The notes below the pieces were generated by a model. That model was not told the DNA's origin, did no database searches, and was given only the letters and a program-made list of their open reading frames with translations. Positions 1 through 11,470 of a stretch of 64,000 nt of DNA are shown in pieces. Numbering within the stretch: the first letter of the stretch is position 1; every line of letters starts with the position of its first letter. The DNA lies in assembly GCA_947685225.1 (NCBI GenBank), contig CANTUV010000024.1:26058001-26122000 (forward strand), given 5' to 3'. The stretch is from Garcia nutans (Eukaryota; Streptophyta; Magnoliopsida; Malpighiales; Euphorbiaceae). Position numbers and translations under genes: made by a program.

Positions 1-617
1 TATAACAGATCCCAACTCTTTTGTCTTCCTTCTTATGAGGTATTGAACCAATTTTGGATAATAGGTTCCAATGAGAGTATGAAGTACCTTAGAGTTTGAG
101 CCTTAGTAACTCGGGCGAATTGCATGGCAGTGATATATTGCATCACATGGAGGTGAGGATTTTCGATTCCATCAAACTTTGCAAAGGAAGGCATCTTGAA
201 CTTATAAGGGACCTCCTCATCTTGTTTAAATAGTTTGTCAATCTTAGACATCTCTTCGGTTTTCAGCTTCTTCTCAAGTTTCTTTTCTAAATCAATAATC
301 ATCTTCTTAACATCAGATGTCTCGGTCTTTTCAACAGTTATCTTCTCAACAACCTTTAGCTCCTTTTTATCTTGAGGATCTTGGAAGTATTGAGCCCAAT
401 TGTCATCATCATCAATGATCACCTTATCATCATCAAAAGCCATTTCACCAACTTTAGCCTTCCCCTTGTCTTTCTTGGTGCTAGCAGATGCTTTGACATT
501 GTTTCCTAAAATTGCAACTAATTGGTTCTTCACAGTCTCAGCCAGGGCCTCCTTTATTTCTTCCATCTTAGCCTTGAGGGCGTCATCCATCATTCTTTGA
601 ATTTGTTCGGGTTCCAT
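1..617 (-). pseudogene. gag: OG-A gag, Ogre/Tat-type Gypsy capsid polyprotein, partial and broken
   Basis: Retrotransposon Gag, the structural protein of the virus-like particle. The reading frame starts at the ATG at 617 (MEPEQIQRMMDDALKAKMEE), runs 194 codons and hits a TAA at 30-32; the frame continues with Gag-like sequence to the window edge, so this is a premature stop in a gene cut by the window. Visible parts are an N-terminal charged helical segment, a Lys/Asp-rich linker (KKDKGKAKVGE), a coiled-coil-like Glu/Lys stretch at about residues 85-125, and the start of the capsid core with TLRYFILSLEPIIQNWFN, the usual Retrotrans_gag signature. The fragment at 23270-24639 is a close homologue in the same order, and OG-C gag shares the N-terminal and C-terminal parts. 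The start is supported by the same ATG GAA CCN opening in OG-B. Ogre/Tat assignment rests on Gag similarity plus the PBS at 1749-1766. Confidence 0.8.
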
Positions 618-1748
618 TTCTTTTGGTGAGCAAGCAATTGAGTTGCTACTAGATTCTTCATCTTCGGCGTAGGTCAGATTATCGTAAGCTTTTTAACTGT
701 CGAAATCTAGTGCTGTGAGCCAGAAAGGATCAATGATATGAGGATCAAATGTACGTATGCATGTGTGTAAAAAAATCAACAAAGATAAGTAGAATGCCCC
801 TTCCAACCTTATAACATCCACACATGAATGGCGAGTCTCTTTTCCTAGGTATATGGTTAACAAAATACCAACATGGGGTATCTTGTTTTTTGAATAATTC
901 CCTCGGACGTTTCAACCAATAGTTATATTTTTGAAAATGGAAATCAGTTCATGATAATTCCCATTAATTAGGTTTTAATCCAACAAAAGTAGCTTTTATG
1001 CTATATTAAAAGTAAATTAAGAGGTTTATTATAAATAGATTTCTTAGTTGAAAAAGAAACTAATGATTCATGCCAAAAACAAGCCCATGATTAATAACTC
1101 TTAGTATAAACTATGCTCACAATTGATTTTTGATATTTCCATAATTGACCTAAATAATTTGTAAGCACTTTCAAAGGTTGGATGAAAATAATTTTATTTC
1201 TAAGCCCATTGTAAAATGATTTTAGAAAAAATGGAGTTTGGGCTTTGTATTTTAGTCACGAGAAAAGAATTTTTGATTTGTTTTTTAGAAAAGTTTTACA
1301 TTGAAAAGTTTTGAAAATTGCTTTGGTCTTTTTGATTTGAAAGAAAAATTCATTTTTCTCTTACAATGTACTTAAGTCATATTAGAAAAATAACAAACCA
1401 AATAAGCTATTATTTAAACCAAGATAAATTAACCATAGTAAAATAACATGCATTTGGGGTAAAAACCTAAGGAAAGTAACTAGGCCAATTACATGAGCTT
1501 TAGTCTTTGGGTTAAAAGGCTTAGGTTCCCATAGCAAGTATATACTAAATGGTATGAGGCTATGAGTGGTTATGCCATGCTCGATCTCCATACCTTGAGT
1601 GAAAGTATGGTATCCCTTATATAACACAACATGGGAAACATGAGCGTCCTAACTCATGCACATAATGCAATCTAATATGATGCAATGGATAATATCATGA
1701 TAAGAAAGAATAGAATAATATAAAGACCAACGGAATCAACTTCTCTTA
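618..1748 (-). other. OG-A 5' leader between PBS and gag
   Basis: Untranslated leader, homologous to 5461-6656 (OG-B, opposite orientation) and to 13142-13758 plus 20606-21103 (OG-C, split by ATH-1). The best conserved stretches are at about 720-900, with the words GAGCCAGAAAGGATCAATGA and CCTAGGTATATGGTTAAC, and at about 1470-1650. It contains the small conserved frame annotated at 1382-1627. A long leader with an extra frame upstream of gag is a known trait of Ogre-type elements. Confidence 0.7.
1382..1627 (-). CDS. Small conserved leader ORF of OG-A, function unknown
   Basis: Frame of 81 codons between the PBS and gag, beginning MLYKGYHTFTQGMEIEHG and containing IYLLWEPKPFNPKTKAHVIG. Counterparts in the same place occur in OG-C (20794-20982, 62 codons) and OG-B (5525-5794, 89 codons, with a different N-terminus). 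Over the first 63 residues OG-A and OG-C differ at about six positions, mostly conservative; the C-terminal ends diverge. No known domain was recognised. It could be a relic of the additional ORF1 that Ogre elements carry upstream of gag, or a frame that is open by chance in three young copies. No Kozak context or splice structure favours translation. Confidence 0.3.
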   Translation of the reverse strand: MLYKGYHTFTQGMEIEHGITTHSLIPFSIYLLWEPKPFNPKTKAHVIGLVTFLRFLPQMHVILLWLIYLGLNNSLFGLLFF

Positions 1749-1766
1749 TCCCCAGTGGAGTCGTCA
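1749..1766 (-). other. OG-A primer-binding site
   Basis: The minus strand reads TGACGACTCCACTGGGGA next to the LTR end. OG-C has the cleaner form TGGCGACTCCACTGGGGA, so OG-A carries one substitution. This is the PBS type reported for Ogre/Tat elements (tRNA-Arg, from memory of the family). It fixes the orientation and the LTR boundary. Confidence 0.8.
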
Positions 1767-1767
1767 C

Positions 1768-3045
1768 TATGAGCGGGGATTTTCGCCCCCACTCCCGGTG
1801 GAATAATTCTTGCGACTTCGGCACTGTTTAGGCTCGGGGCCTTAGAGAGCACGGACCTAAGCCCAGAGAAAATGGAGTCGCCACTTGGATGGGCCGGGAA
1901 AAAAAAAGATGTGGATGACTCGATTCCTAAGGAATCCAAACCCCCTAATGGGTTTGGAAAGTTAGGTACGTGTGGGGAAGGTGAGAACTGGCCCAACACC
2001 CCCACAACGCCCGATTCATTGGAACCGGCCTCCTTTTCAGGTCTCAATATTATAAAATTCTTAAATATAATAATAATATCCATATTACATGCAATAATTA
2101 AAATAAAGCATCATTTTATTAAAATCAAAGCAAGGTCCAAACAAAGCAAATAAATGGACACCCATCCGAGGATGGAAACATGTCCTTACATCATTCATGT
2201 CTAAACTAAATAGGACACCCAACGAAAGGTGGAAACATGTCCTTTACATTGGTCCAAAATATAAGAGCAATTTAAATTACATAATACTTAACGAATGAGG
2301 TACCCACAAAGTGGAAATATACCTCTTACAATTTTAATACTAAAACAAATAAATAATAATTATAACAATAAAGAAAATAATCATCCATGATAAATTAAAT
2401 AAATCAATTATTGAAATTAAATAAATCAACCATCAAAACATATAATAAACTACATAATCAAATCTAAAATTAAATAAAGCAAATAAAGATACAAATTTAG
2501 GTTTATGTCTCATTTTAGAGTTCTTTAATTAACATTTAGGGTTTTGGGGATTTTGGAATTATTATTATTATTATTATCTAGGCTACTGTGAAGAGCTTTG
2601 GAAAAATAGAATGGATTAGGGGTTTTATAAATTTAAGAATGTAGTAAGGTTTTTAGTTAATCAAATTAGAGTTTTATGGTTTGAAACCTTGATTTTGCAA
2701 ATTATGATTTAGGATTTGATGCTTTACCGTAATCAAAGTTAAGTACGATTTTAATATTTATTATAATAACTACTTAAGTATTTTTAGATGAAACAAACAT
2801 AGAAAGCCTTTAATGGAGTTATTGAAAGATTAAAATATCCCAGTAAATAAAATTATAAAAGCTACTGTGAAGATTTGAAAACAGAATTAAGATTTATGGT
2901 TTGATTAAATTAGGGTTTAGGTTTGTATTTTGAATAAAACTAATGTATTTTGAATAATCATAATAACGGATGTTAAATATAAAGATTTATAATATATAAA
3001 TAAATATTGGCCCGACCCATACGGCGGTCCCACTAACCGGCTACC
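1768..3045 (-). repeat. OG-A 5' LTR, right end truncated
   Basis: Homologous to the OG-C LTRs at 6664-8840 and 21123-23269, starting at the PBS-proximal end (GAGCGGGGATTTTCGCCCCC). Shared blocks include the GTGGGGAAGGTGAGAA segment near 1972 and the repeated word GCTACTGTGA near 2583 and 2869. The expected outer end of the LTR, with the TATA box and U3 seen in OG-C, is missing. The last bases (CGGCGGTCCCACTA near 3023) resemble the OG-B LTR near 40977, and then Copia sequence begins. The 3045 boundary is approximate. Confidence 0.65.
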
Positions 3046-3660
3046 AAAAAAATCCACATCCAAAAATCCAAAAATATCAAATGATGTGTTTTCTAGGATA
3101 CCAAAGGCCTAAATGCAATGTTCCACTCAAATATTTTAAAATTATTCGTATGGCATTTAAATCTTATTCCTCAGAGCATGATTGAAATCTAGCACATAAG
3201 CAAACACTATACATTATATCAGGTCCAGAAGCGGTAAGATAAAGAAGGGATCCCACAATACCTCAATATTTCTTCTCATCAATTTTCTTACCATATTTAT
3301 CTTTGTCCAATTTTAGAGATGTGCTCATTGGAGTCTTACTTTCCTTGCAACTATCCATGCCAAACTTCTTGAGATGTTCCTTTGTATATTTGGATTGGTT
3401 GATGAAGATTCTATCCTTGCATTGCTTTTTCTTATAGACTAAGGAAGAATTTAAGTTCACCCATTATGCTCGTTTCAAATTCTCTAGTCATACAAGATGT
3501 AAACTCCAGCAAAAATATTCATTAGTAGCACCCAAAATAATTTCATCAACTTAAATTTGTGCTATTAAGATGTTATGTAATTTCTCTTTAACAAAAAGTA
3601 TAGTGTCAACTTTGCCTTTTTTAAAACCATTTTCCAACAAATACGAACTAAGTCTATCAC
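3046..3660 (-). pseudogene. pol: COP-1 Copia pol, C-terminal half of reverse transcriptase and start of RNase H, decayed
   Basis: Ty1/Copia reverse transcriptase relic read on the minus strand. In order it shows LLENGFKKGKVDTILFVKEK, then the catalytic region as LIAQI*VDEIILGATNE where the family has IYVDDIIFG (Tyr replaced by a stop, second Asp by Glu). Next come RIFINQSKYTKEHLKKFGMD, the SKTPMSTSLKLDKD segment and YRGIVGSLLYLTASGPDI with a stop in place of the Arg, then LHLGLWYPRK leading into RNase H. Several in-frame stops make it non-functional. The other half of the same gene lies at 41682-43309; OG-B was inserted between them. About 25 codons around the usual KALYGLKQAPRAWYE are missing, so the insertion site later lost DNA. 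Confidence 0.85.
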
Positions 3661-5441
3661 ACCATCCATATCAAATTGGATGTAAACCAATTCAATATGG
3701 TTCCCATATCGAATTAAACAAGGTTTAATTTGATATGACCTTGGTGTCATGTAGAGTTTATTTCATTTTAATCCGATATGATTACAGTTTGGGAATTATT
3801 AATTTAAAGAATCTGAATTAAGCTCAGTTTAACCTAGCTTGTTTCCTGTAAATAGAGGATTAATAAGTTAAACAAAGGACCACCAATTATTAACAACCTA
3901 GCAGCCACAATTATTAAACAACAGGATTATCAAAAGGAATAACAATTAAATATAAAGAGGAGCCATGATTGAAAAGCAATTGAAGAATAGAAAGCAATCA
4001 AAAGGTAAAATAAAGCAAAAATAGAGGCAGTAACTAAGAAATTGTTAAATTACTGAGGTTTGGCCAAGACTCAATTGGATCCAGGCAGTAGCATCATCAG
4101 AAACCAGCTTCTGTAAGGCGAACGTGATAAAACAAAGTTTGGTTTAATCACATTAAACTTGGTGGAGCCACAACGCAGGTTTGATTTCTTATTAACTAAC
4201 TCCATTTGATCATATATATTATTTTTATTATTAATTCATTGTGCTTCCAAATTATGCATTTGTGTGTACAAACTCTTTTAGGTTATGTTTGGCTAAGGAT
4301 TAATTCAGAATTCAATTTCATACAATAATTATGTTCTCGTAAATCTTAAACCCTAATTGCATAATAATATTGTCATTCGATTTTCCAAAACCCTAATTCA
4401 CTTATTTTTTGCCTTAGTTTAAATATTAAACTACAGATTTGTAGTTTGCATATTTTAATCTTATTCTTGTAATCCAAACCCTAATTGCATGATTAGTCTT
4501 ATCTCTGCATATAAAACCCTAGTTTTAAGTTTGAAACACTAATCATATTGTAAACTCCTAATTTTGCATGTTTAATTTTAGTTTCACTAGCAAAACCCTA
4601 ATTTCGCAGCAAAACTTATTCTGCAAATCATTTACCTTTTGGGGGGTACTGCCCCTAATTCCCCTCAAAGGGCACTGCCCCCTTGATCCTCATCGTTAAT
4701 CGTAAGCACGACCCTTGTCGCCATGCCTTATATTTCATTAATGGGATAATATTAAGATGTGTTTTTTTATTTTCTTTTTAATTATTATTATTCAATTATT
4801 TTGATATGTATTGTATTATTTTTTCTTTGCTTTATTCTTTTCCTTAGATTTATACATATTTTTAAAGGAAATTGTAAAAGGCAAGTTTCCATCTAGTGTG
4901 GGTGTGCCTTGTTAATTTAGTTTATGTTATTTTATGGTTTTTGGGACTATTGTAAGGGAAACATTTCCACCTATGGTGGGGGTCCTATTTTGTTTATTTT
5001 ACTTTATTTGTGGACATTGGTCATTATTGTAAGGGCATGTTTCCATTTTGTATGGGTGCCCATTTTGTTGGTTTGGAATTTCTTGATTTTAATGAATATT
5101 TCTTTATTTTCATTGCATATAGTATGGACAATATTATAATACTTAAGAATTTAATAATATTTAGACCTGAAAAGAAGACCGCTTCCAGTGAACCAGGCAT
5201 TATGGCAATGCTGGATCATTCTCACCTTCCCCATACGTACCTAACTTTTCGAACTCAATAGGGGATTGGGGATTGCTTAGGAATTGAATCATCCACCCTT
5301 TTTCTATTTTCCCTGCCTGTCTGGTTGGCGACTTTATTTTCTCTGGGTTTAGGCCCATGTTCTCTAAGGCCTTTAGTCTAGTAGCGCTGAAGTCGCAAGA
5401 ACCATTCTGCAAGGGAGTGGGTGCAAACATCCCAGCTCACA
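3661..5441 (+). repeat. OG-B 5' LTR, truncated at its 5' end
   Basis: Aligns to 39929-41681 of the 3' LTR, so the outer ~352 bp, including most of the CATATCGAATTGG array, are gone. A TATA-like TGTAAATAGAGG lies at about 3848 (the 3' LTR has CTATAAATAG). Further downstream are a run of AAACCCTAA-like words at 4350-4600, a GC-rich hairpin region at 4640-4690, and the block homologous to the OG-C U5 at about 4920-5441. It ends CAGCTCACA before the PBS. Confidence 0.8.
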
Positions 5442-5442
5442 A

Positions 5443-5460
5443 TGGAAGCTCCACTAGAGA
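5443..5460 (+). other. OG-B primer-binding site, degenerate
   Basis: TGGAAGCTCCACTAGAGA follows the LTR end. Compared with the OG-C form it has several substitutions, but position and flanks (then CAAGAGAACTTGATTTCGTT) match the other two copies. Confidence 0.65.
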
Positions 5461-6656
5461 CAAGAGAACTTGATTTCGTTGGCCTTTATATTATTTTATT
5501 TTTTTCTTATTATGATATTGCCCATTGCATCATTTAGATTGCAATGTGTGCATGAATTTGGATGCCTATATAAACCGTGTTGTGTTATATAAGGGGTATC
5601 ATAATTTCTCTCAAGGCATTGAGATCGAGCATGGCCTAACCACTCATAGTCTCGTACCTTTTGGTATATACTTATTGTGGGAACCTAAGCTTTTCAACCC
5701 AAAGACTAAAGCCCATGTAATTAGCCTAGTTATTTTCTTTAGGTTTTTACCCAAATGCTTATTGTTTGACTCTGATAGATATATCTTGGTTTGAACCATG
5801 GCCTATTTAGTTTGTTCTTTTTTCTAATATGACCTAATTATATTTTAAGCCCAAAATAGTTTTATTCTTTTAAGCCCAAAGAAAAAAATGTATTTTTTAA
5901 ACTCTTTTACAAGATAGTCTCTAGACATGAAAACCTTTTAAGATGGGTCAAAAATCTTTTCAACCTTATGGCTCAAATACAAAGCCCAAAAATTCATTTT
6001 TAAAACAAACCTTTTACAATGTGCTTAGAAACAAAATTATTTTTTTCATTTCATCTAAAATTACAAATTTTATTAAAATGAGCTTACAGTTATTTGGGTT
6101 AATTATAGAATACCAAAAATCAATTATGGACCTAATTTATACCAAGAATTGTTAATCATAGGCTTGCTTGTGGTATGAATCATTACTTATTTTTTCAAAT
6201 AAGAAATCTATTTATGATAAACTCTTTAATTTAGTGTTAATCCATAATATAGCATAATAGCTATTTTTAGATGATGCAATGGATTAAGGCTTAATTAAAT
6301 GAAAATTATCATGGACTGACTTCTAAGTTTAAAAATACAACTATTGGTCAAAATTGTTCGAGTAAATTTTTCGAAAACAAGATGTCCTATGTTGATATCT
6401 TGTTGACCATATACCTAGGAAAAAAGACTCACCATTTTTGTGTGAAAGTTATAAGGTTCAAAGGAACATCCTAATTATGTTTATTTATCTGTTACTTGTG
6501 CATCCATGCATACATACATATATGAATTGAATTACATGGCATTGATCCTTCTAGCTCGCATACCTAGAGCACAACAGTTCAATAGCTTATGACAATCCGA
6601 CCTATGTCAGTGACGTAGAATCCAATAATGACTCAGTCAGCTTCTCAACAAAAGTA
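5461..6656 (+). other. OG-B 5' leader
   Basis: Reverse-oriented homologue of the OG-A leader (618-1748). It holds the small frame at 5525-5794, several repeats of the word AAGCCCA, and the conserved CCATATACCTAGGAAAA block at about 6408. It ends at the gag ATG at 6657, just before the OG-C insertion. Confidence 0.7.
5525..5794 (+). CDS. Small conserved leader ORF of OG-B, function unknown
   Basis: Frame of 89 codons with an extra N-terminus (MHHLDCNVCMNLDAYINR) before the part shared with OG-A and OG-C, including GIEIEHGLTTHSLVPFGIYL and NPKTKAHVISL. After FLPKC it diverges from the other copies. No known domain was recognised. The longer N-terminus is not open in frame in the other copies, so the conserved part is about 60 residues. 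Equally possible is chance survival of an open frame in homologous leader DNA. Confidence 0.3.
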   Translation: MHHLDCNVCMNLDAYINRVVLYKGYHNFSQGIEIEHGLTTHSLVPFGIYLLWEPKLFNPKTKAHVISLVIFFRFLPKCLLFDSDRYILV

Positions 6657-6658
6657 AT

Positions 6659-6663
6659 GGAAC
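6659..6663 (+). repeat. TSD of OG-C, left copy (GGAAC)
   Basis: GGAAC directly precedes the OG-C LTR end and recurs at 23270-23274 after the other LTR. Joining the flanks restores ATGGAACCT, the start of OG-B gag (compare MEP in OG-A). Confidence 0.9.
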
Positions 6664-8419
6664 TGTGAGTGGGGATTTTCGCCCACACTCCCGGTGGAAT
6701 GGTTCTTGCTACTACGGCACTATTTAGGCTCGAGGCCTTAGAGAACACGGACCTAAGTCCGAAGAAAATTGTGTCGCCACCCGGACGGTCCGGGAAAAAG
6801 AAAGGGGTGGATGACTTGATTCCTAAGGAATCCCCAACCCCCTAATGGGTTCAAAAAGTTGGGTACGTGTGGGGAAGGTGAGAAATGGCCCAACACACCC
6901 ACAACGCCTGGCTTATTGGAACCGGCCTCCTTTACAGGTCTTAATATTATAAAATTCTTAAATATAACAATATTATCCATATTACACACAATAATTAAAA
7001 TAAAGCATCGATATATTAAAAATCAAAACAATGTCCAAGCAAAACAAATAAATGGACACCCATCCGAAGATGGAAACATGCCCTCACATAATCCATGCCT
7101 AAATAGGATAACCACCGAAAGGTAGAAATATGTCCTTTACATTGGTTCTAAAATAGAAAATCAATTTAAATTACATGATATTTAACTGGTGAGGCACCCA
7201 CCAAGTGGAAACATACCTCTTAAAACATTTGAAAATCTAAATAAATCAATAAAAGTAAATAACCATTCATCATTAATAAATCATTCATCAAAGGTATTAA
7301 ACATCAATAGGAAGTAAACATCCATCCATGATAAATTAAATAAACCAAGCATTGAAATTAAATAAATCAAAGCATATAAAATAAATCAAAGCATAATAAA
7401 ATATAAAATTGAATAAGGCAAATAAAGATTCAAATTAGGGCTACTGTTTCTACTTAAAATTCTTTAATTAATACTTTAGGGTTTTGGAATTTGTGGGTTT
7501 AAGCTACTGTGAGTTTTTAAAGGAATTCAGATGGATTAAAGTTTTAGAATTTAATAGGTTGATAAAGTTCTTTGATTAACCAAATAAGTGTTTGAGAAGT
7601 GAAATCATGAAATTAGGGTTTGAACACTTTAAAACATTTAGATTTGTGATTTACGGTTAATGAATTGTTGTTTTGGCTTACTATGTTTGAATTTTAATAT
7701 TTATGTTTATAAGGTTTTAAAGTTTAAAGGATTAGGGTTTAGAAAAATTAGGGTTTAAGGTTTACTATTTTGGATTTTGGAGTTGAATTAGGGTTTTAGA
7801 ATTTTAGAATTATGGTTTTGGAGGATGCATTAGGTTTTAGAATTTGAAGAAACAATTGATAATTTTATGAAGCTTTATGAAAGTAAACAAAATGATTTAA
7901 GGTTTATATAAATAGAAAAGATGTTTTTAGGGTTTGTGGAAAGAAAAAGACTCAAATTATGGTTTTGAAAAGAAACAGGTTCAATTAGGGTTTTAAGATT
8001 TTGAAGAAGCAAAAATAACAATTTTAAGATTTTGGAAAACCAATAAACGAATTAAGGTTTTTAAGCTTTAGAAAAGGTAAATTAAAGTTCTTAGGGTTTT
8101 TTGATTTTGATGAAACAGAAACAATTATTTTTGGATTTTTGAATGATGAAGCTACTGTGAATTCATGAAACAAATAAAGAAATTCATACCTTCATTTGTT
8201 GGTTCCACCAAAAATCACTTCTTGGATGAACAAGAACAAAGACAAGCTACTGCCTTTGATGGATTGATTGTTTGGTTGCTTCTTCAAAAAAAAAATCCAA
8301 TTGATTTAAGGTTTTCCTCCTCAATTTTAGTCTCAAATTTTCTTCGAATTTCCATCCCAATTTCTCCCTCCAATTTCTGATCCAATTTTCTCCTCCTTTT
8401 TTTGTGTTGTTTTTTGTCT

Positions 8420-8427
8420 TATTTATA
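8420..8427 (-). promoter_or_regulatory. TATA box of OG-C 3' LTR
   Basis: The minus strand reads CTATAAATAAG. It lies about 410 bp inside the LTR from its U3 end and is repeated at 22880-22887 in the other LTR. Confidence 0.6.
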
Positions 8428-8524
8428 GAAGATTTTTTTTTATTAATCTTAGTTATTCACGGAATATAACATTCATTAAGAAAAGGAAACCAAAACCTAA
8501 TTGTATTAGTTTTCAAAAAAATTG

Positions 8525-8640
8525 CGTCGGAAAAATTTCACTGGATAAAAAAAACTGCTGCGGAAAAATTGCGCTGGCGAAAAAGCTGCAGCAGCTGGCT
8601 GCGATAGCGGTGGGCGAATTGGCCTGCGGGCAATTTCACC
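8525..8640 (-). repeat. GC-rich repeated segment in OG-C U3
   Basis: An island in AT-rich DNA with repeated words such as GCGGAAAAATTGCGCTGGCG and AAAAGCTGC, just upstream of the TATA box. The copy at 22975-23055 is shorter. Confidence 0.5.
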
Positions 8641-8950
8641 TCAAACCAATTTTTTTATTTTTTATTTTTGTTTATTATTATTATTTTTTATTAATAAAAA
8701 TTAGATACTAAAATAAATATTATTTAATTAAGATAAAAAAATTATTTTGGACTAATTAAAATATATTGGACAACACAAAAATTATTTTGGATTAATTAAA
8801 ATATATTGGATCGGACTGGGTCAAAAATCAAGGTTCTACAGTTTGCTCCCTGCTTGAACTATCTGAGACCTTAGTAAAAGAGTGTGAAAAGCAATAAGAG
8901 TTAATTTTTGAGTTGGTTGAGGTTTTGGGTTCTGGACCCGAGAGATTTGG

Positions 8951-9360
8951 ATACTCGATCCTAAACTAGACTTGGTTAAATGATCCTAGATTCGGATACT
9001 CGATCCTAAATTGGATTGGGATACTCGATCCTAACTGGATTTGGGATACTCGATCCTAACTAGATTTGGATACTCGATCCTAACTGGATTTGGATACTCG
9101 ATCCTAAATTGGGTTTGGATACTCGATCCTAAACTAGATTTGAATACTCGATCCTAAATTGGATTGGGATACTCGATCCTAACTGGATTTGGATACTTGA
9201 TCCTAATTGGATTTGAATATTCGATCCTAAACTGGATTTGGATACTCGATCCTAAACTAGATTTGGATACTCGATCCTAAACTAGATTTGGATACTCGAT
9301 CCTAACTGGATTTGGATATTCGATCCTAAACCGAATTTGGATACTCGATCCTAAATTGGG
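8951..9360 (+). repeat. Minisatellite, ~25-bp unit GGATACTCGATCCTAAACTA
   Basis: About 16 imperfect tandem units built on GATACTCGATCCTAA plus a variable half (CTGGATTTG, CTAGATTTG, TTGGGTTTG). It lies beside the 3' LTR of OG-C. A diverged array in the same place in OG-B is at 39030-39490. Confidence 0.85.
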
Positions 9361-9479
9361 TACTTTGACTCGAGATTTGAATTTGATTTGGGTATTTGGA
9401 CCCAAGATTGGGTACTTGGACCCGAGATTGAATTTGATTTTAGGGTACTTGGACCCGAGAATGAGTTTGACTAACCTTT

Positions 9480-9770
9480 TAGGTGAGAAGTCTGATTGCT
9501 CCGGCTGTTCTATGCATGGTGGTTCTTCACCCTCAGAATGGATCTTCATTGTTGGACCTTGGATCTTCATCCTTAGCATCGAATCTTCACCTTTGAAAAT
9601 GGATCTTCATCCTTAGAGATCGAGTCTTCACCCTTTCAAATGGATATTCATCCTTGGAGATTGGGTCTTCACCCTTGAAAATGAATCTTCATCCTTTGGA
9701 CATCGGGTCTTCACCTTTGAAAGTGGATCTTCGTCCTTTAAACTGGATCTTCATCCATTAGAGAATAGGT
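9480..9770 (+). repeat. Minisatellite with alternating GGATCTTCATCC and GGTCTTCACC
   Basis: Units of about 35-40 bp alternate TGGATCTTCATCCTT and (G)GGTCTTCACCCTTTGAAAA. About six imperfect copies. Confidence 0.7.
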
Positions 9771-11089
9771 CTTATATTGGCTTCAGCTCTTCTAGCTAGA
9801 CTGATCTTTTGTCATTTGCGTCATCATTCCTTTGATAGATCTAATGTTCCATTCTTTTTGTTCTTCCTTTTTGTAAAAATTCAGCTATTTTCAATTGGAC
9901 CTTATATCCTCTCCTTGCCCCCTGCATGGCAAGATATTCAAAATATTTTGTTTATGCATAAACTCAAAAATTGAAAAGAAGAAGCATTGCCCCCTGTGTA
10001 GGCTCAAACCCAAGATTTTTTTTATGCGGGCTCTGATTGATGTTTTTGTTGTCTTGTTCTTCGCACAATCATGTATTTTTTTTCTTTTGCAAACTACTGG
10101 AGCTTCCACAAGCAAATAGGCTTTCCATGCCCCCCTGATTTGATATCTTCTTTTGATTCTTTAGTTCGCAAAGTATTTGCTGTTCAGTTTGAAAAGGAAT
10201 AGACAATACAAGACAAGAAAGTGTGATGTGATCTGCTCATGCATGCATGATATGCATGAATAATACTTACAGTTATTCCATCGACTCACAGACCGAGGTG
10301 ATCAGCAGAAGTCTTCTCATTGGCTCCTTTTCAACGCTCGTTCAAGTCTTGTATTGGGATGATAGAAAGGTTTGCATTTATGGCTTTTATCTTCAAGATG
10401 TTGAAAATATGAATAATGGAGGCCCCAAACAGTAGAGATACATCCATTTCAAACTATATTTCAATTGGTAGCATCTTCATGACCTTGCGAATAATTATTT
10501 CCTTTGCCCAATGTGTCCTTTGGAGGTTCAATGATTCAACATACTTCCCTTAACTTGAAGGCTTTGTGTGACAAAAACATTTTTTTTACCTTTTGAATCA
10601 AATGTTTGCTTTGCCAAATTAATGTCAATGCACCTCAGGACTTGATTTTCCAAATTAACATATATATAACATGACAACCCTAGTTATCGTACTAAACTCG
10701 GGAATTATTTCTATTTAAGCAAGAATTGTTGCACTTCAGATAGGCATATACACTTTACTTGGCCAAAGGTCTCATTTGAGTTTAAATATTGTCTATCTCA
10801 TATGCATGCTTATCCAAACTATCTCCACTAATAGACTCTACCTACCAAGAGAGATCAACAGGTCTTTGATAGGCTTGAAATGGGGTCTATAAGGGACATG
10901 GGTTAAATGAAGGCCGTTTGTAAGTTGGAGCCGATGTGACACAATGGACAAACCTTCACACTACAAATTTCTTGTTTGAATTTTAGGCAGCTTGGAGGCA
11001 ATCTTTCTAGACTCCAAATTCCTTCTATCTTCTTAGCATTAATCTAGATCTTGATTAGGATAGTTTTTGCCCTTGCAAAAATTTTGGTT

Positions 11090-11470
11090 CCCAAATTCAT
11101 TTCTTTTCTTCTTCTTCCTTTTCTTTCTTTTTATTTTTCTTACTCCTCCCTTTCTTTGAGCATTTTATCATTTCGTCCTTCTTCCTTGTAGGATTGTCAA
11201 GTACAGTACTTTTAAGAACTGGATGCTCTTCCTCCTTTTTTCTCCAATTTTGATTGAATCTTTGGTTGGGTTGGACAAATTCAAGTCAATCCATCCTTAT
11301 AATTCAAATGGAAGCCTTTTGCTGCTTAGGTAAAAGAGAACTCAGTTGGCTTTTTGAACTATTTTAGATTTTCTTTTCTTTTTCTTTTTCTTCTTTTCTT
11401 TTTTTCTTTTTTTCTTTTCTTCTTTTTTTTTTTTGCTTTTCTTCTTCCCCCCCCCCCCTTTTTTTGTTTT
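11090..11470 (+). repeat. Pyrimidine-rich tract
   Basis: Two CTTTT/CTTCTT-rich stretches, the second ending in a run of about twelve C then T. It is the counterpart of the purine-rich tract at 25388-25465 in OG-B, which runs in the opposite orientation. Confidence 0.7.

Larger units (their letters stand above)
6664..8840 (-). repeat. OG-C 3' LTR
   Basis: Runs from TGTGAGTGGGGATTTTCG to GGTTCTACA on the plus strand, that is TGTAGAACC...CACA on its own strand. A TATA box lies at 8420-8427, a GC-rich segment at 8525-8640 in U3, and GCTACTGTGA words near 7503 and 8151. The frames seen in it have no family match. Confidence 0.85.

Noticed and set aside
4350..4600. AAACCCTAA words in the OG-B LTR as interstitial telomere repeat
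   Set aside because: The words are dispersed with irregular spacing and occur in the 3' LTR as well; not a tandem telomeric array.
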